This document shows, piece after piece, positions 42,851 to 54,669 of a stretch of 64,000 bases of DNA (position 1 is its first letter; every line of letters begins with the position of its first letter). The translations under genes were made by a program, and so were the position numbers. The notes beneath the pieces were generated by a model. That model was not told the DNA's origin and did no database searches. It saw only the letters and a list, made by a program, of their open reading frames with translations. Origin of the DNA: Pseudogymnoascus destructans (Eukaryota; Ascomycota; Leotiomycetes; Thelebolales; Thelebolaceae); assembly GCF_001641265.1 (NCBI RefSeq), contig NW_020167520.1:558001-622000 (forward strand). The letters are read 5' to 3'.

Positions 42851-44700
42851 AATGCTAGACTAGATAGTTCTTAGATAGGAGAGCTTCATCGTTAAACTCT
42901 ACTGCCTAAACGCCTACATTACTATTGCCTTGATATCTTTAGCGCCTTCCTAAAAGTGTAAACGACAGACAAGAGACTACCCTCCATTACCTCCTCTATC
43001 TATGTTAACTAAATTAGTATTAATCGCTAACCGTCTTATAATCATACTTAAGGGGAGTGGCCCCTTAAGGATCATAGCTATAGAGGAAAGCCTCTATAAC
43101 CTACAAAAGGAGGTTAATAAGATCCTCAGCTTATTACAAAGCTAAGTCCACATAAAAGACAAGAGAGGAGGAGAGTAGTCTAAACTTACCTATAGATTAG
43201 TTATAATAATAAATAAGCCTCTATCATTAGTAGAGGCACTATAAACCATGACCTAGAAGTAGATGTGCTTAGATATAGGTATGGCAGTTTGTAAGAAGCG
43301 CTACTACTAGAAAGTATACACGAACAGGTTGAAAACCTAACTAAAGCCCCTTTCTAAAGGATATATATGTCTATAAGATGTAGACATTACTAAAGGCTTG
43401 CTTAACAGCAATTTAGGTAGAGCAAAGAGCTTTGTTCTAAGCTCTTTCCTTAACACTAAGAAAGAGCCTCTCCTATAGATGCGTCTACAGGTAAGCTGTG
43501 CTAAAGGCAGTTCTATATACTGGGTTGCTATAAACTTAAAGGATGGTCTTATAACCATTCATAACCTAGATAGCATAAATAGTTAGTATAATTAAGAAAA
43601 GGCACAAAAGGGGGCATACCTCTTGTAAGTGCTACTCTATAGAATGGTAGTGCTACATAGTCTAGTCATTAACTAGACTAGGCTAAGGTCCTGTTACTAA
43701 CAACATAATACTGTCTAGCATAACTATTACTTAATAGTTTACACATGAAGGTGCTTATGGCTAGAAAAGACAAGAAGCTATTCCTCTTGTCCTATTAATA
43801 CTTAACTAAGGCCTTAACCAACTAAAGATCTTGAGAGTCGACCATCTCCTAGGGATGGTTAGCTGTGTATAAATGATATGCAAGGCTAACTTAGGGGTTA
43901 GCCGAATGCCTCTTAACTAAGAGACATTATAGAGGTGGAGGAGAGGGGTAAGCTAGCGAATATCCTTGTAGAGAACTAGAAAGCTTTAAGAGCTTAAGCA
44001 TTAGTCAAGCTTTTAAGACGCCCTTGGCTGTCACAGCACATCTGTCACTGTTCTTGATGATTCTAAGCTCTCTAAGCTACTTTCTAGTGATACCGCAAGC
44101 ATATCTACTATTCTTTGTCCATACTTGCCACTATAGTAAGTATAAGTATCATAACAATAGTGATTCTTTGCAACAGGTATATCCGATGCCATAATGAGAG
44201 CGAAAGCTAGTGAGTTAGCAGAGTATCCTAGTTTGGAAAAGGGGAGTTAGTTGTTAGTTGTTAGTCATTTATACCAAAAGTGATAATTTTAGCTAGAATA
44301 CACTGAAATCCAGCCGAAATCCATCCATACAATAGTCAAATCACCAAATCACCAGTTCTAGGCTTCAAACCATACGGTAAGAATCAATTTTTATATTACT
44401 ATATTTAGTTAGATTGAATGCCAAGCTATTATACTAACTACATATATACTACATTATACAGGGGTCCCTTGCTGCTACAAAACGAAGCAAAGCAGCTTCT
44501 AAATTGGCCTATTGACTAATTGACCTACGGAGGGGAGGCATGTACCAAAAGTCCTTGCCGGGCAGGGGTGCCTACCCCCTGTCAAAATGAGCGTTCACGA
44601 TACTCACACCTGTAGCTTCATAAAATGGGAATCAATTATAACTATTTGCACTTAGTTTCCGAGGGCGTCCTGTTCGAGGGGCATCAATGAGACTCCGAGC
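42851..44700. other. heavily decayed AT-rich repeat region, unassigned
   Basis: Dense in TAG/TAA in all frames. One plus-strand reading near 43370-43560 still has a protein-like stretch (GLLNSNLGRAKSFVLSSFLN, SSIYWVAINLKDGLITI), suggesting an old transposon coding region. No superfamily motif was identified. Short palindromes such as TATAGAGG-AAAG-CCTCTATA (about 43078-43098) recur. Confidence 0.4.
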
Positions 44701-46014
44701 TTATGGAGCTACATACCAGCAAATTAAAGAGGATACAAAAATTTGAGCTCGCGTTGCAAGAGAGTATGAAGGCATATTTAATATCTGTACTATCTTCTAC
44801 TCTACGGAGTACAAAATACGAATTGACGATGACTATTTACAGACTTTACCCCTATCTTCAGCCCCGAACGCCACATTCCTTGGCACTGTCAGCCCGGCAA
44901 GGACTTTTGGTACACGCCTCCGTACATCATCTCCTTCCCGCCGCCCCTCTTACCGGCGCATCTCATCTCGCATCACATCGCAGCATGTCCATCGCACGGC
45001 CGAACCACACCCACGGGTCGAGGCCCTCGCGATTCCAAGCTGCATTAGGCAGTGATGTGGAGGTGACAACAGCCTTGATGGAGGGGTGAAGCGGGGGCTG
45101 TTGGTTTGGAATGTGACATGTCGATTAGTGGTGTTAGAGGGGGGTTTGGATCGGGATTTGCTGGTGGCAGTGATGATTATGGTAGCGATGATGGCTGCGG
45201 AGATATGAGGTTCCTACCTGACGTCGCATCGGCTCCATGATGGGCTACGCGTGGAAGACGACGTGGTGGTGTTGTGAGTTGCCCAACTTACTTACTCCCT
45301 TTGGTAGGAGGTAAGTTGAGCACATTACGCTGGGGTGGCTTTGTCAGAACCATAGTCTGTCTATAGGGGTCTGACTCCTAGTGGGGGTGATGTTATTCTC
45401 CACGCATCTCCAGACTCGGTCTCGGACAGGGGAGGGATAGGTGGGAGTGTGCGATGGGACGAGATAACAGCATGGTGTCACTGCCCCAACGAGTCGCTTG
45501 AACAAGAATCACCCAAGTCAATGAATCCAGGTTGCGGAAAAACAAACGTGAATATATATTAACGAAACCGCAAATATACACCGCCCCGTCCCTCCCAGTA
45601 CACCGTGTAGTAAATAGTAATCCCCCCACGCCCGGTCCCGACAGCCCCTGTCATACTCCAATACCATCCCCCCACCCAGTGCCCGTGGCCCTGTCGGCGG
45701 TTGCGCCCCAGTTTCCCCTCAGCTAGTTTCCGAGGAGAAAGTAAAATTTGAAAGAGAAAAAAATTGCTTTGACTCCCAAGGTTACGAGGAAGAAATATTG
45801 GTGCGGGGGAAATGTTGCATGAGTACAGCCGCTGCTGATGTTGTCCCCTGTGTTGTTCGCCTGTTCGCCGTGTTGCTCCTGTTTGATGATGGTGTGTTGT
45901 TTTGCGTATGTGAATGGGTATAGGTATGGGGATATGGAGCCAAATCTAGCCGCCCGTTTTGTCGTATATGTATCATTGTATCGTATGTGTAATCTTATGT
46001 ATGTCGTATATGTC
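44701..46014. other. intergenic, no gene recognised
   Basis: GC rises again after the repeat block. Several frames of 60-130 codons exist, but none has a recognisable domain or convincing splice structure. Part should be the 3' UTR of the small minus-strand gene that follows. Confidence 0.4.
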
Positions 46015-46435
46015 CTATGCTACCAGTGCCGGCGAGTGATGCCGGTGATGTGAGTGTTGGTGAAGTGGTGCGAGGATGGTCCGCCGGTGGTCTGCCCATT
46101 TTGATGGGGGGCATTTGATGGATGATGGGCTCTTCCAGACGGGACGCGGTGGGGGCTGTTGGCGCCATACACGGCTGAGACGGCGTTGGGTGAGGATGGG
46201 GATCTTGAGGGCTTCCATCCAGGGCGCTTTGACAGCAGGTCGACAGGGACCGCAGGCGTAGCTGCTGAGGGGGTGTTAGTGGAGAACTGCGAATAAACAC
46301 ACAAACATACCGTTTCTCATACGCAACAACATACACCTTGCACCGGACATGCGTTTTTTCATACGTCTCGCACCACGCCCGCACCGTGAAGACACGATGC
46401 CCGCATTTGTAGCGGACCTGTGTAAACGGACACAT
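46015..46435 (-). CDS. small Cys-rich protein, two exons, function unknown
   Basis: Exon 1 46435-46311, intron 46310-46265 (46 nt, GTATGT..CAG), exon 2 46264-46015; 124 aa from MCPFTQVRYKCGHRVFTVRA. The Cys/His spacing (CGH, then WCETYEKTHVRC, then YACGPC just after the splice) looks like the zinc-binding pattern of small uncharacterised ascomycete proteins of the 'CGH...W C..Y..TH.RC...C..C' type. The splice brings CxxC next to the first cluster, which supports the model. The C-terminus is basic and His/Pro-rich. The true start may be further upstream, because the frame stays open without an ATG. No function is known to me. Confidence 0.5.
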
Positions 46436-47270
46436 CTCGTTGATAATATCTTCCTCCTCCTGTCTTGCGTCTCTATGCGCCAAATCAAGTCTGGCTATCC
46501 CAGCAAGAAAGAAGCGCCAGTGTGGGTTCGAATTTCCGTTGTGTGGTCACTATCCCTCGTCGTCGAACCAGTAAAGACAAGTCGACAGCAATATATATCC
46601 CCAAAGGCGTCGTCACTGTAATCAGTATATTCGTTCTTTCGTTATCTCAACTCCCTTCCTCAAGAAGTGGGCGAACCCCCCTCTATTCATATCCACCCCA
46701 GGGCCACCCTCTACGCATCAGCACATCATCCCCCTCCTCCACTCGGGGCTGTCTCGTCGCTGTCTATCCCATCCCATCCCTCCTCGCCCGCTCCCATCCA
46801 GCCCGCCCCGATCGCCCAGCCAGTAGTACTGTACATCCACACGCCCGGTCTGTTGGGCCTTGAGACCCCTGATCCCCATCCTGCACCGCTGTGCCGTGCG
46901 GTAGGTACGCTCCCAGATGTAGAGTACTGGACATGGGTCGACGCACCTCGGCTGCAGCGAGTGGCGTTATCTTGGAGGGCATTTCCGACATCTGACGAGT
47001 CCCAGGGCGGGGGGTGGGGGTGGGTATACAGCGGTAGTCAGTGCTCTGAAGAGGAGTGGAAACGGTGGGGAACTGCCGGGAATTGTAGCTGGTTTTCTGG
47101 TACCTAGCGCTGTAAATCTTGTCCTACAGGAACGGAGGGTACAGGACGGGGGAAGAACAGGGTTAGTATATTTGGGAATACCGACTTTGGTAATGGGTAA
47201 CGAGTAATTGTGGGGGAAGCGAATGGTAAGTTAGGGTTTGACAATTATACAGCAAGTATCGTACTCTACT

Positions 47271-47339
47271 CATCTCATCTCATCTCATCTCATCTCATCT
47301 CATCTCATCTCATCTCATCTCATCTCATCGCCATCGCCA
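47271..47339. repeat. (CATCT)n microsatellite
   Basis: Nearly 14 uninterrupted copies of CATCT. Confidence 0.95.
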
Positions 47340-48413
47340 TCGTCCTGCTTCTGCGCCGACCTGCATCGATCGCCAGCGCCAGACCATCCCCTGTCTCTGC
47401 GACCTCACCTCATGCAGCAAGCAACAAGCAACAAGCAGCAACAAGCATCACAGCGCGCACACCCGTCCTAAGACCTACGCCCGCCCTGTGCTGCTGCAGA
47501 AGCCACTCTCCAGCAGGGGAACACCAGCAGTCCAGAGGCTATGACACTTCGTGCCCCCACAGCGACACACCAGCGCCGCATGTCTTGGATCCTACCCACT
47601 GATCAGTTCACCTTTACTCACCGTCTCGGCGCCTCACACGCTTTCGATCGCGTGTGCATATGGCACGCCGACCTGTCTCCCAAAGGAGCCGCAACGTCCC
47701 CACGACGGTACAGCCGCTGCTACAGAGTCTGGCTTATCTGGGTCGCCGTCTCGACGACGGCTTCATGCAGGACTCACTACGATGGGATAGGGAAGACAAT
47801 AGTTTGTGGGGAGGGAAAGGTCGGATGAGACATCTTTGTCTCGCTTTGGGCACAACACAGATTCCATCGATATGGTACTGTGCGCAGGTGTTCCACGTGT
47901 AATCTTGGTCGATGTTGTAAAAGGGTGCTACGCTGCGATGCTCCTGTTATCGCCGTCGCTGTGTCTGGTGATGTTGCAATCGAACGGCGGTCGCCATCCC
48001 CCTCCATCCCATCTCCCCTCACCCGCCCATCCCGCAACCAAGACACGGCGCCCCCCCTCATTCGTCCGCTACCACACACCAGTAGCACTGCCCGTCGCCT
48101 CCCACGCACGCCGACGCATCGGGAACCCGCCCTTCCCATTCCCAGACGACGGCAGCGCCTAGGCACTACGCGGGGACCCGGCCGATCCCCCGCCGTTGCA
48201 TGCATCGAACCTGCTTACTTACCTCTTTCGGCTGCCACAGAGCTACAGAGGACCTACTTACTGTCCACCACTGACTCGGGCGGGTTGGTGCGCACCTGTC
48301 GATGGGCGGAGCTAGGGGTTTAGCCTACCGGGACTGGGACGGGTGCTTCAGAAGTAGTGGCGGCTGCATGTCTCGGGAGAGAGACAATACTGTCGACTAG
48401 ACGGGACAGAAAG

Positions 48414-48448
48414 TTGTCCTGTCTCTTGTCCTGTCTCTTGTCCTGTCC
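48414..48448. repeat. 12-bp tandem repeat, three units
   Basis: TTGTCCTGTCTC three times in a row, the last unit ending TCCA. Confidence 0.9.
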
Positions 48449-48671
48449 AGCACTACAACGGGTTACCTGTGCTGAATAAAAGCAAGGAAAGCCAGATGGA
48501 GCACGAACGATGTCTCGTCCAATTTTTCTGCAAAGTAAACAACTACGACAACAACAGTACCAACAGGACGATCTATCGCTGTGAGGGATATCAAACATAA
48601 CTCCACTATCTCCCCACGACTCGTAAGGTACAGTACATCCATCCAGCACATCACAGCAATCAGTACCTACT

Positions 48672-48707
48672 GATTGGGGGGGTGGTTAGGTAACCACCCC
48701 CCCAATC
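48672..48707. repeat. perfect 17-bp-arm hairpin with G7/C7 runs
   Basis: GATTGGGGGGGTGGTTA, a GG spacer, then its exact complement. The G run could also compete with G-rich structures. Confidence 0.9.
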
Positions 48708-49435
48708 CCCCGTACCCACCACCACCCCTCTCCCCCACAACAATCCCACCGTCCCATCCTCGGCCTCGCCTTCCCCCCCCCTCACCGTCGAAACGCCTCT
48801 TCCCGTCTTCAGCCTCACAGGCGTCCAAAATACGCCTCAACACGGCAGCCGGCACTGTCACCATCCGCTTCGTCTCGCGTCTGTTCCTGGCATGCGGCGA
48901 TGCTGGTGATCTCCCCTCACACCTCCCTCCAGTACAGTACCTTTTTCTCCAGCTGGTAATTACACTCATCCGGGCGTGCCGGGGAATGCGATAACGGCTG
49001 TGACTCCGCGGCCGGCAGATTGGGTGGATGGTTGTGAGGTTGCAGTGCATACTGGGAGATCAGGGGAATGAGGGTTTACAAGGGGGCTATACGGGCTGGG
49101 GCGAAGTGGGAGACGCGTTGATTCAGAGCAGTGTACTGTACTTGTGAAGGCGATGCGAGGTCGGTGAGGGCGACGCATGGTGGCAACGACTCTGGAGGGA
49201 CGAAAGGAGGAACAGTTGCGACATCTCAGCTTCCCCAGGTTCGCAGGCTGCTGCGACATACTGTAGTACTCGTAACACGCCAAGCTGGTGGTTTGAACAT
49301 CTTCATCATTTCCCTTCCACCGATCCAGCCCATCTGTCCTAGCCATGAAACGCCTATACTTCGCGGGAAACTAAACTAAACGCCTTGAATCAAACTCCTC
49401 TCCCGTATTCACATGTCCGCGTATATGGCCCCCTT

Positions 49436-51760
49436 TCACACCTTCACCCTCGGCTCCCGGATACGCCTCTTCGGCGCCGGCGTCCCATTAACACCCATCC
49501 CGAGCGCGATCTTGGTCTCCCTCGAACTCGCCATCCCGACCCTAACCTTGGTCGCCTTCTCCTCCTTATCTTCCTCCACAACTACCGTCTTCTTCTTATT
49601 CGCCCCCTTCGGCCCAGCAATACCCTTCGAAATAATCTTCTTCTCGTCAAATTCCCTCACACATGTCAACTCCTCCGCCCACACCACTCCCTTCTTCGCC
49701 TTCCCACCCTTTCCTTTCTTCTCCTTCTCGTCAAACATCTCCTTCAGCAATCTCTGCCTCAACACGGGGTCATCCTTCTCCTCTGCCTTCTTCGCTAGCA
49801 ACTCCATGGCGCCTAATGCACCCGCCTTATTCTTCCGTGTATTCACTCGCGTTAGCGCGGCGAGTTCCTTCACCTCATTCTTCCCCCCAAGCGTGAGTGT
49901 CGTATCCTCTCCCCCAAGCCTCCTCATTGGGATAAAACTAGGTGCGCCCGGCGCCGCTGATTTAACAGGGAGCCTTGTGCGGCCGCTGCGCCGACAGCTC
50001 TGTGGCTCCGTCGGCTCATCAGCAATCCCCGACGAGTTAAGTCGCTTGGAGCGCTTAACAGGCGAGCTGGACGTCGGGTCGACGGGCTCTATAGAGGCAG
50101 TCTTCACGGGGGAAGGGGAGAGGTTGCTATCCATATCCCCCAGCGGGATGCGCAGCGGGGAGTGCGGGGAGCGCTTGCGCTTCGGCGAGGATTTGGAAGC
50201 TTTTGAGGCTTGCACGCGGGTGAGGAAGGAGCGGAGCATATCGGTGTCGTCGTGGTCGTAGTCTACTCCCGGGGGTGTGAAGGAGGCGGACTCGGCGGAC
50301 TCAGCGCTCTCGTGGGAGTCTGCGGACTCGCTTGATTCGGATGGGCTGTCCGAGTGCGTGGCGTCCTCGGTGTGCTCGAAGACGGGTTGCTCGGGCTGGG
50401 TGGGAGGGGTGTGGTCAGCTTCTGCTGGCTCTGGGTTTTCGGAGGCATCATTAGCCTCAGCATCCGTTGTTTCCTGTTCTTCTGATGTAGTGTCTGTAGG
50501 ACTCGGTGTTTCTTGAACATCATCAGTGCTTGGGGCGTCAGTGTCAGAAGAGGCAGGCTCTGTAGAAGCTTCGTCGTCTTGTTTTTGGTCCTGTTCTATA
50601 TCAACAGCCCCAATAGAAATACGCTCGTCAGCCAATGCCAAACGCTCTTCCGTTTCCTTCTCTAAAGGCTCCAGAGGTAGCGATTTCTTTGCCAGAAGCT
50701 CCTGCAGATAGCTTTTGATAGGAGATGACCGCCTCTTCACCTTCTTCATCTTCGCGATAGGGGTGAAGAAGTTCACCATCTGCTTCTCGAGTTCGTTCCT
50801 GCTGAGATGGACCTTTGGAGGGGCAGTCGCTGGAACTGCTGTCGCCTTTGCGGCACGAACAGGGGTTCCCGCGATCCCTGCATTTTCTGTACTGGGACCA
50901 CTGGGTGCTGAGCCTTCATTATCAGTACCAGCGAAGAAAGCTCCAGAGAGCCTAAGGTCCCCTCCAGCGCTTGACCTCTGTTCTTTCGCGGCGCGCACCC
51001 TCTGTTTCTTTCCGGGAGGTTTTAAAGGTGACCGAATCACTGGTGAAAAGACTTCCAGCATTGAGGCTTCGTTCGCTAGGTTGAAATCCGGGACGATTTT
51101 TGGAGATTCGGTCTGAGGAGGGATTGTAACAGATTCGGTGTCGACAAGCATCGATCTCCTCAGGCTCTTTCGTACAGATTTCCGCGGCCGCGTAGCTCTC
51201 TTAATGGCGCCTTCGTGGGATATTTGCATCGCGTCGGGTTGTGCTTGTATGTTGAGTGTGGTTTGGCGGAGAGACTTCTTCGGCGAGACGACCTTGTTGT
51301 TATTCCTCCTTTTCCTCGGCACAAACTTGAGGTCGTCTTGCATGAAGCTTTCGTCATCCCCAGCGTGTACCGCGCCTTCAGCAGCAGTGCTGATCTCGTC
51401 TGGGAAACCCTCCCACTCTGTGCCATCCCACTCCGCATCCCTTATGTTCTGTTTCGCGCTGATAGCTCTCATCTTCTTCCTCGACCCCATGCCCTCCTTC
51501 TGCAACTCCAGCTGTGCCTCCTCATTATTTGGGTCTTTCTCAAAGGCTCGAGCAACCTTCTTCCAGACCTTCTTGCCGTGTAGTCGAGGGGCACGTGAGG
51601 GAACCTTCGCACGGTCCCAGGCACGAATCGATCCGCGGTTCGCAGGAGGTAGAAACGCAGACTTGCTGATGTTCCTAATTCATTATAAGTAATAATTGTG
51701 GTTATGGAGACGTAGTAGTACATACCAGTCTTGCAGGTTAGGACCCTCCGACGCAGCCAT
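49436..51760 (-). CDS. low-complexity, probably nuclear protein of unknown function, two exons
   Basis: Exon 1 51760-51726 (35 nt: MAASEGPNLQD plus TG), intron 51725-51675 (51 nt, GTATGT..TAG), exon 2 51674-49436; 757 aa. The spliced start reads MAASEGPNLQDWNISKSAFL, then an ordered basic part (KKVWKKVARAFEKDPNNEEA). Lys/Arg-rich patches (PRKRRNNNKV, RATRPRKSVRKSLRRS) look like nuclear localisation signals. The middle (about 330-480) is Glu/Ser/Thr-rich. The C-terminal 150 residues look more ordered (LAALTRVNTRKNKAGALGAM, VVWAEELTCVREFDE). I do not recognise a domain. Divergent from the Mrp10 gene. Confidence 0.75.
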
Positions 51761-52180
51761 TGTCGCTGCTATTCTGCTCGTCAAAACTGATAGTTTAGAA
51801 CATAAAATCGGGGGTGCAAAAGTTCGCAAATATAGAAGGAATATAATTAAATCCTTCGTGCCCTCAAAGTACACGCGTCAAAATCGCATCAAAGTCGTAA
51901 ATGGATAAGTCCTGTTGAGAACAATACTCTGTCTGTTATCGACTGGGAGTTTCTTCGTTTGTTTACATCTATCACTTCTTTCGTTAGCGCACCGGCCAAC
52001 CGCTATCCCAAGTACGCACTAGCGTCACCGAGTTGTTTGTGCCTGAGTTTGTGCCTGAGTTTGTGCCTGATTGATCTCGAAAGTTTTTGAGGGACCAATT
52101 GGGACGACATCCCTCACGACAGTTCAAGATCTCTCAGCATTCGCCCTCAAGAGAAACAGTTTGTCTGAGGGTTTTCCAAG
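51761..52180. promoter_or_regulatory. divergent intergenic region upstream of Mrp10
   Basis: 420 bp between opposing starts, so two promoters. Contains a 12-bp tandem repeat TTTGTGCCTGAG, three units (52036-52071). Confidence 0.5.
52036..52071. repeat. 12-bp tandem repeat, three units
   Basis: TTTGTGCCTGAG at 52036, 52048 and 52060, the last unit ending GAT. It lies about 110 bp upstream of the Mrp10 ATG. Confidence 0.9.
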
Positions 52181-52626
52181 ATGCCGCCAAAGAAAGTAGC
52201 TGTACCGAAAGCGCTAACGGCCCGTCTACCACCTCTGCCAAACCTTCGTGTCAAGAGGCCGAATCAGAACAATAACAACCCGTGCTTGGGACTCATGACT
52301 TCTGTTCTCAGTAGGTCTCCCCCAAGCTAGACACACTTATAACTAAGGGCAAACCGAGCAAATTGCTAACGGAAATCTACAATAGCTTGCTGGGCTTCTT
52401 CCGGGTATAGCGTGGCGGGCTGCAGCGCTTTAGAGACATCACTGCGCGCATGCATGGACAAACCGGTAAGTTACTCCAGAATTCGCAGGATAGGTTGCGC
52501 CGAGATGGGACGGATTGCTAATGAATACTGCGACTACAGAGACCGAAGGATGTGAAGAAGAACACCATCAACTACCATTTGTCGAGAATGTACCCGCAGA
52601 TTGTCGGACCGAGGAAGAGGAAGTGA
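52181..52626 (+). CDS. MRP10: mitochondrial small ribosomal subunit protein mS37 (Mrp10), three exons
   Basis: Exons 52181-52310, 52386-52465, 52540-52626; introns 52311-52385 (75 nt) and 52466-52539 (74 nt), both GT..AG. Total 297 nt, 98 aa. The protein starts MPPKKVAVPKALTARLPPLP and has a twin CX9C (CHCH) domain: C35/C45 (CLGLMTSVLTC) and C56/C66 (CSALETSLRAC), then a basic tail ending VGPRKRK. CHCH proteins of this kind are oxidised by Mia40 in the intermembrane space or, for Mrp10, reach the matrix and join the mitochondrial small subunit. No single frame exceeds 50 codons, so the gene is easily missed. Confidence 0.88.
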
Positions 52627-53185
52627 AGGGAGCGCAGGACGCGACGGAAGATGTGAAGTTACTGTATATCAGGATGAGGAGAGCCGGAAGAGTGCAAGCA
52701 CGATTTCGAAAGAGCCTACGGAAGGAAATACTTGTACATTGGGAGCCACTGTTGTAGGATACGGCATGAGTGCATTGGCGGCGTATTGGGATTTGGGAAG
52801 ACTGCATATGTATACCAGAGCAAATGAAGGAAAATCAAGCAAGACAAATACAAGACAAGAAGCAACTATTGCATTAGAGTTATGAAGTGATTGACAGGGA
52901 GACAACCGTGAGTGTGTCTAGCATGTCGCAAGCCATACTCCCTGGCAATCCTAAGAAACTACTTGATCAGCCATTAAAGCCCCAGACTCAGGATAATACA
53001 AGAAGGACAGCTGCAAGGATAGCTGCATCTTCCTAATACAGTTCTTTGGCCAGCAAGCCGTACATTTGTAGAAATCAACCTTCACGTCTCGATGTCACGT
53101 GATATATATAAATTACCTTGAACCGCTGGACCACTTCGGGGTATCCGCCATCACAGACACCGGCCAACCAGCCACAACCGCCGCA
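52627..53185. other. intergenic, nothing recognised
   Basis: Mrp10 3' UTR and GPI18 promoter. Short frames only. Confidence 0.5.
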
Positions 53186-54669
53186 ATGCCAAAGCCCCTT
53201 TTCCTCACGCGGCCTTTGGACTCCCCCCACCAGTCCCTCCTCTTCTTCTTCATAGCATATAAGTCCCTAGTCCTCTTAATCGCCCTCTTCAGCCCTGGCC
53301 CCGGTTACGATACATCTGCCAGCATTCTCACCCTCCCTGTCAACGATGGCTCATCCCTGACCATGTTTTTCGAGCTCCTCGCTGAGAAACTGACATCCTG
53401 GGATGCCATCTACTTCACCACAGTCGCGAGACGCGGCTATCTCTATGAGCAGGAATGGGCATTTGCATGGGGCTGGACGCACCTGATCTCATTTTTCTCC
53501 TCCGGTAGGCCACTCTCTGTCTATCCCCATTCGGGAACTAATACCCCGCAGACCTCGGTCAGACCTCCCTCGCCTACCTCCCACTTGAAAGCCTTGTAGG
53601 TGCCACCATCGCCCACGCCTCCCATGGTCTCTCAGTCTTTGCGCTCTACCACCTTGCCTGCGCCATCTTCCCTGGCCCATCTGGGCCACAGCTAGCTTTT
53701 ATCGCTGGATGCCTGCACATCCTCTCGCCCGCCGGGATCTTTCTCACCGCTCCATGCGGGGAGAGCACTGCTGCATTTTTAACCTTTGCCGGGGTTCTGT
53801 TTTTTGCCTGGGGTGTGCCTGTTGGTGCTGTCTCATCGCTGAAGCAGGATGGGTTCATGGTGCTTGCGGGCTTGACGCTGGGGTTGGCAACCACAGTGAG
53901 GAGTAATGCGCTGCTAAACGGCATTGTGTTCGCGGAGGAGGCGGTGCTGGTTGCGTGGAGTGTTAGAAAGGGGTTGTCGGTCCAGAAAATCAGACGATTG
54001 GCTGCTGTAGGAGTTGGTGGGTGTTGCATCGCTGTCGGCTTCTTGCTGCCACAGTACATTGCCTATCAAGAGTACTGCTCTTCCACCTCACCTCGGCCGT
54101 GGTGCGCGAGGTTGGCTCCTAGTATTTACACTTTTGTGCAGGAACACTACTGGTATGTCCCTTAATTGTCTCCTCCGTATCCAGGTGCTAACACGAATGG
54201 TAGGGACGTGGGCTTCCTCCGCTACTGGAAAGTATCCAACATTCCACTCTTTCTTCTTGCGGCACCGGCCCTTGTGATTCTTTTGTCCTCCGGTCTCCGC
54301 ACCGTAGACCTCACATCAAGGGAAACGACCAGGCCCTCACACAAGGTTGACCACTACAAAGTGACTCCCGCTGAACGCGCCCTCTCACAACGCACGATCC
54401 GCCTGCTCAGGAGCCTGGCGTATCCGCAGATTGTTCTCGCAGTTCTCGCGATCACCAATTACCATGTCCAGATTATTACGCGCCTAGCATCTGCGTCGCC
54501 GGTGTGGTATTTGTGGCTAGCATATAGCTTACTAGACGCCGGACAGGCTGATGGGAAGACGAAAGTAAGAAGTAGGTGGAGCGGTTGGGAAGGAGGTGTG
54601 GTTATGTACATGGTTATGTATGGACTTATCCAGGCGGTTCTGTTTGCATCGTTCCTTCCGCCTGCATAG
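53186..54669 (+). CDS. GPI18: GPI mannosyltransferase 2 (PIG-V/Gpi18), three exons
   Basis: Exons 53186-53504, 53552-54152, 54204-54669; introns 53505-53551 (47 nt) and 54153-54203 (51 nt). 461 aa, a usual length for the family. Gpi18/PIG-V adds the second mannose to the GPI anchor precursor in the ER membrane. Family signatures: LTSWDAIYF (70-77) and YLYEQEWAFAWGW (85-97) in the luminal loop after the first transmembrane segment, then multiple hydrophobic helices and FVQEHYWDVGFLRYWKVSNI across the second splice. The first membrane segment (about 17-36) acts as signal anchor. The start chosen is the ATG nearest the conserved N-terminus; an upstream in-frame GTG/ATA-type extension is not needed. 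Confidence 0.92.

Larger units (their letters stand above)
46436..49435. other. 3-kb intergenic region, GC-rich, simple repeats only
   Basis: No conserved protein found. Several long frames occur on both strands, as expected in GC-rich sequence. The region holds a pentanucleotide microsatellite (47271-47339), a 12-bp triplicated repeat (48414-48448) and a perfect hairpin (48672-48707). A multi-exon gene with small exons or a non-coding RNA could be missed here. Confidence 0.45.

Noticed and set aside
44703..45089. 128-codon plus-strand frame
   Set aside because: No recognisable domain, composition changes along the frame, and there is no supporting splice structure.
46515..46535. GGTTCGAAT resembling a tRNA T-arm
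   Set aside because: No acceptor, D-arm or anticodon stem could be built around it; no tRNA gene was found anywhere in the window.
47271..47339. Regular array that could suggest CRISPR-like structure
   Set aside because: Simple pentanucleotide microsatellite without spacers, in a eukaryotic genome.
49413..50261. 282-codon plus-strand frame opposite the nuclear-type protein
   Set aside because: Ser/Phe-rich antisense of Lys/Glu-rich codons; the minus-strand model has a clean intron and start.
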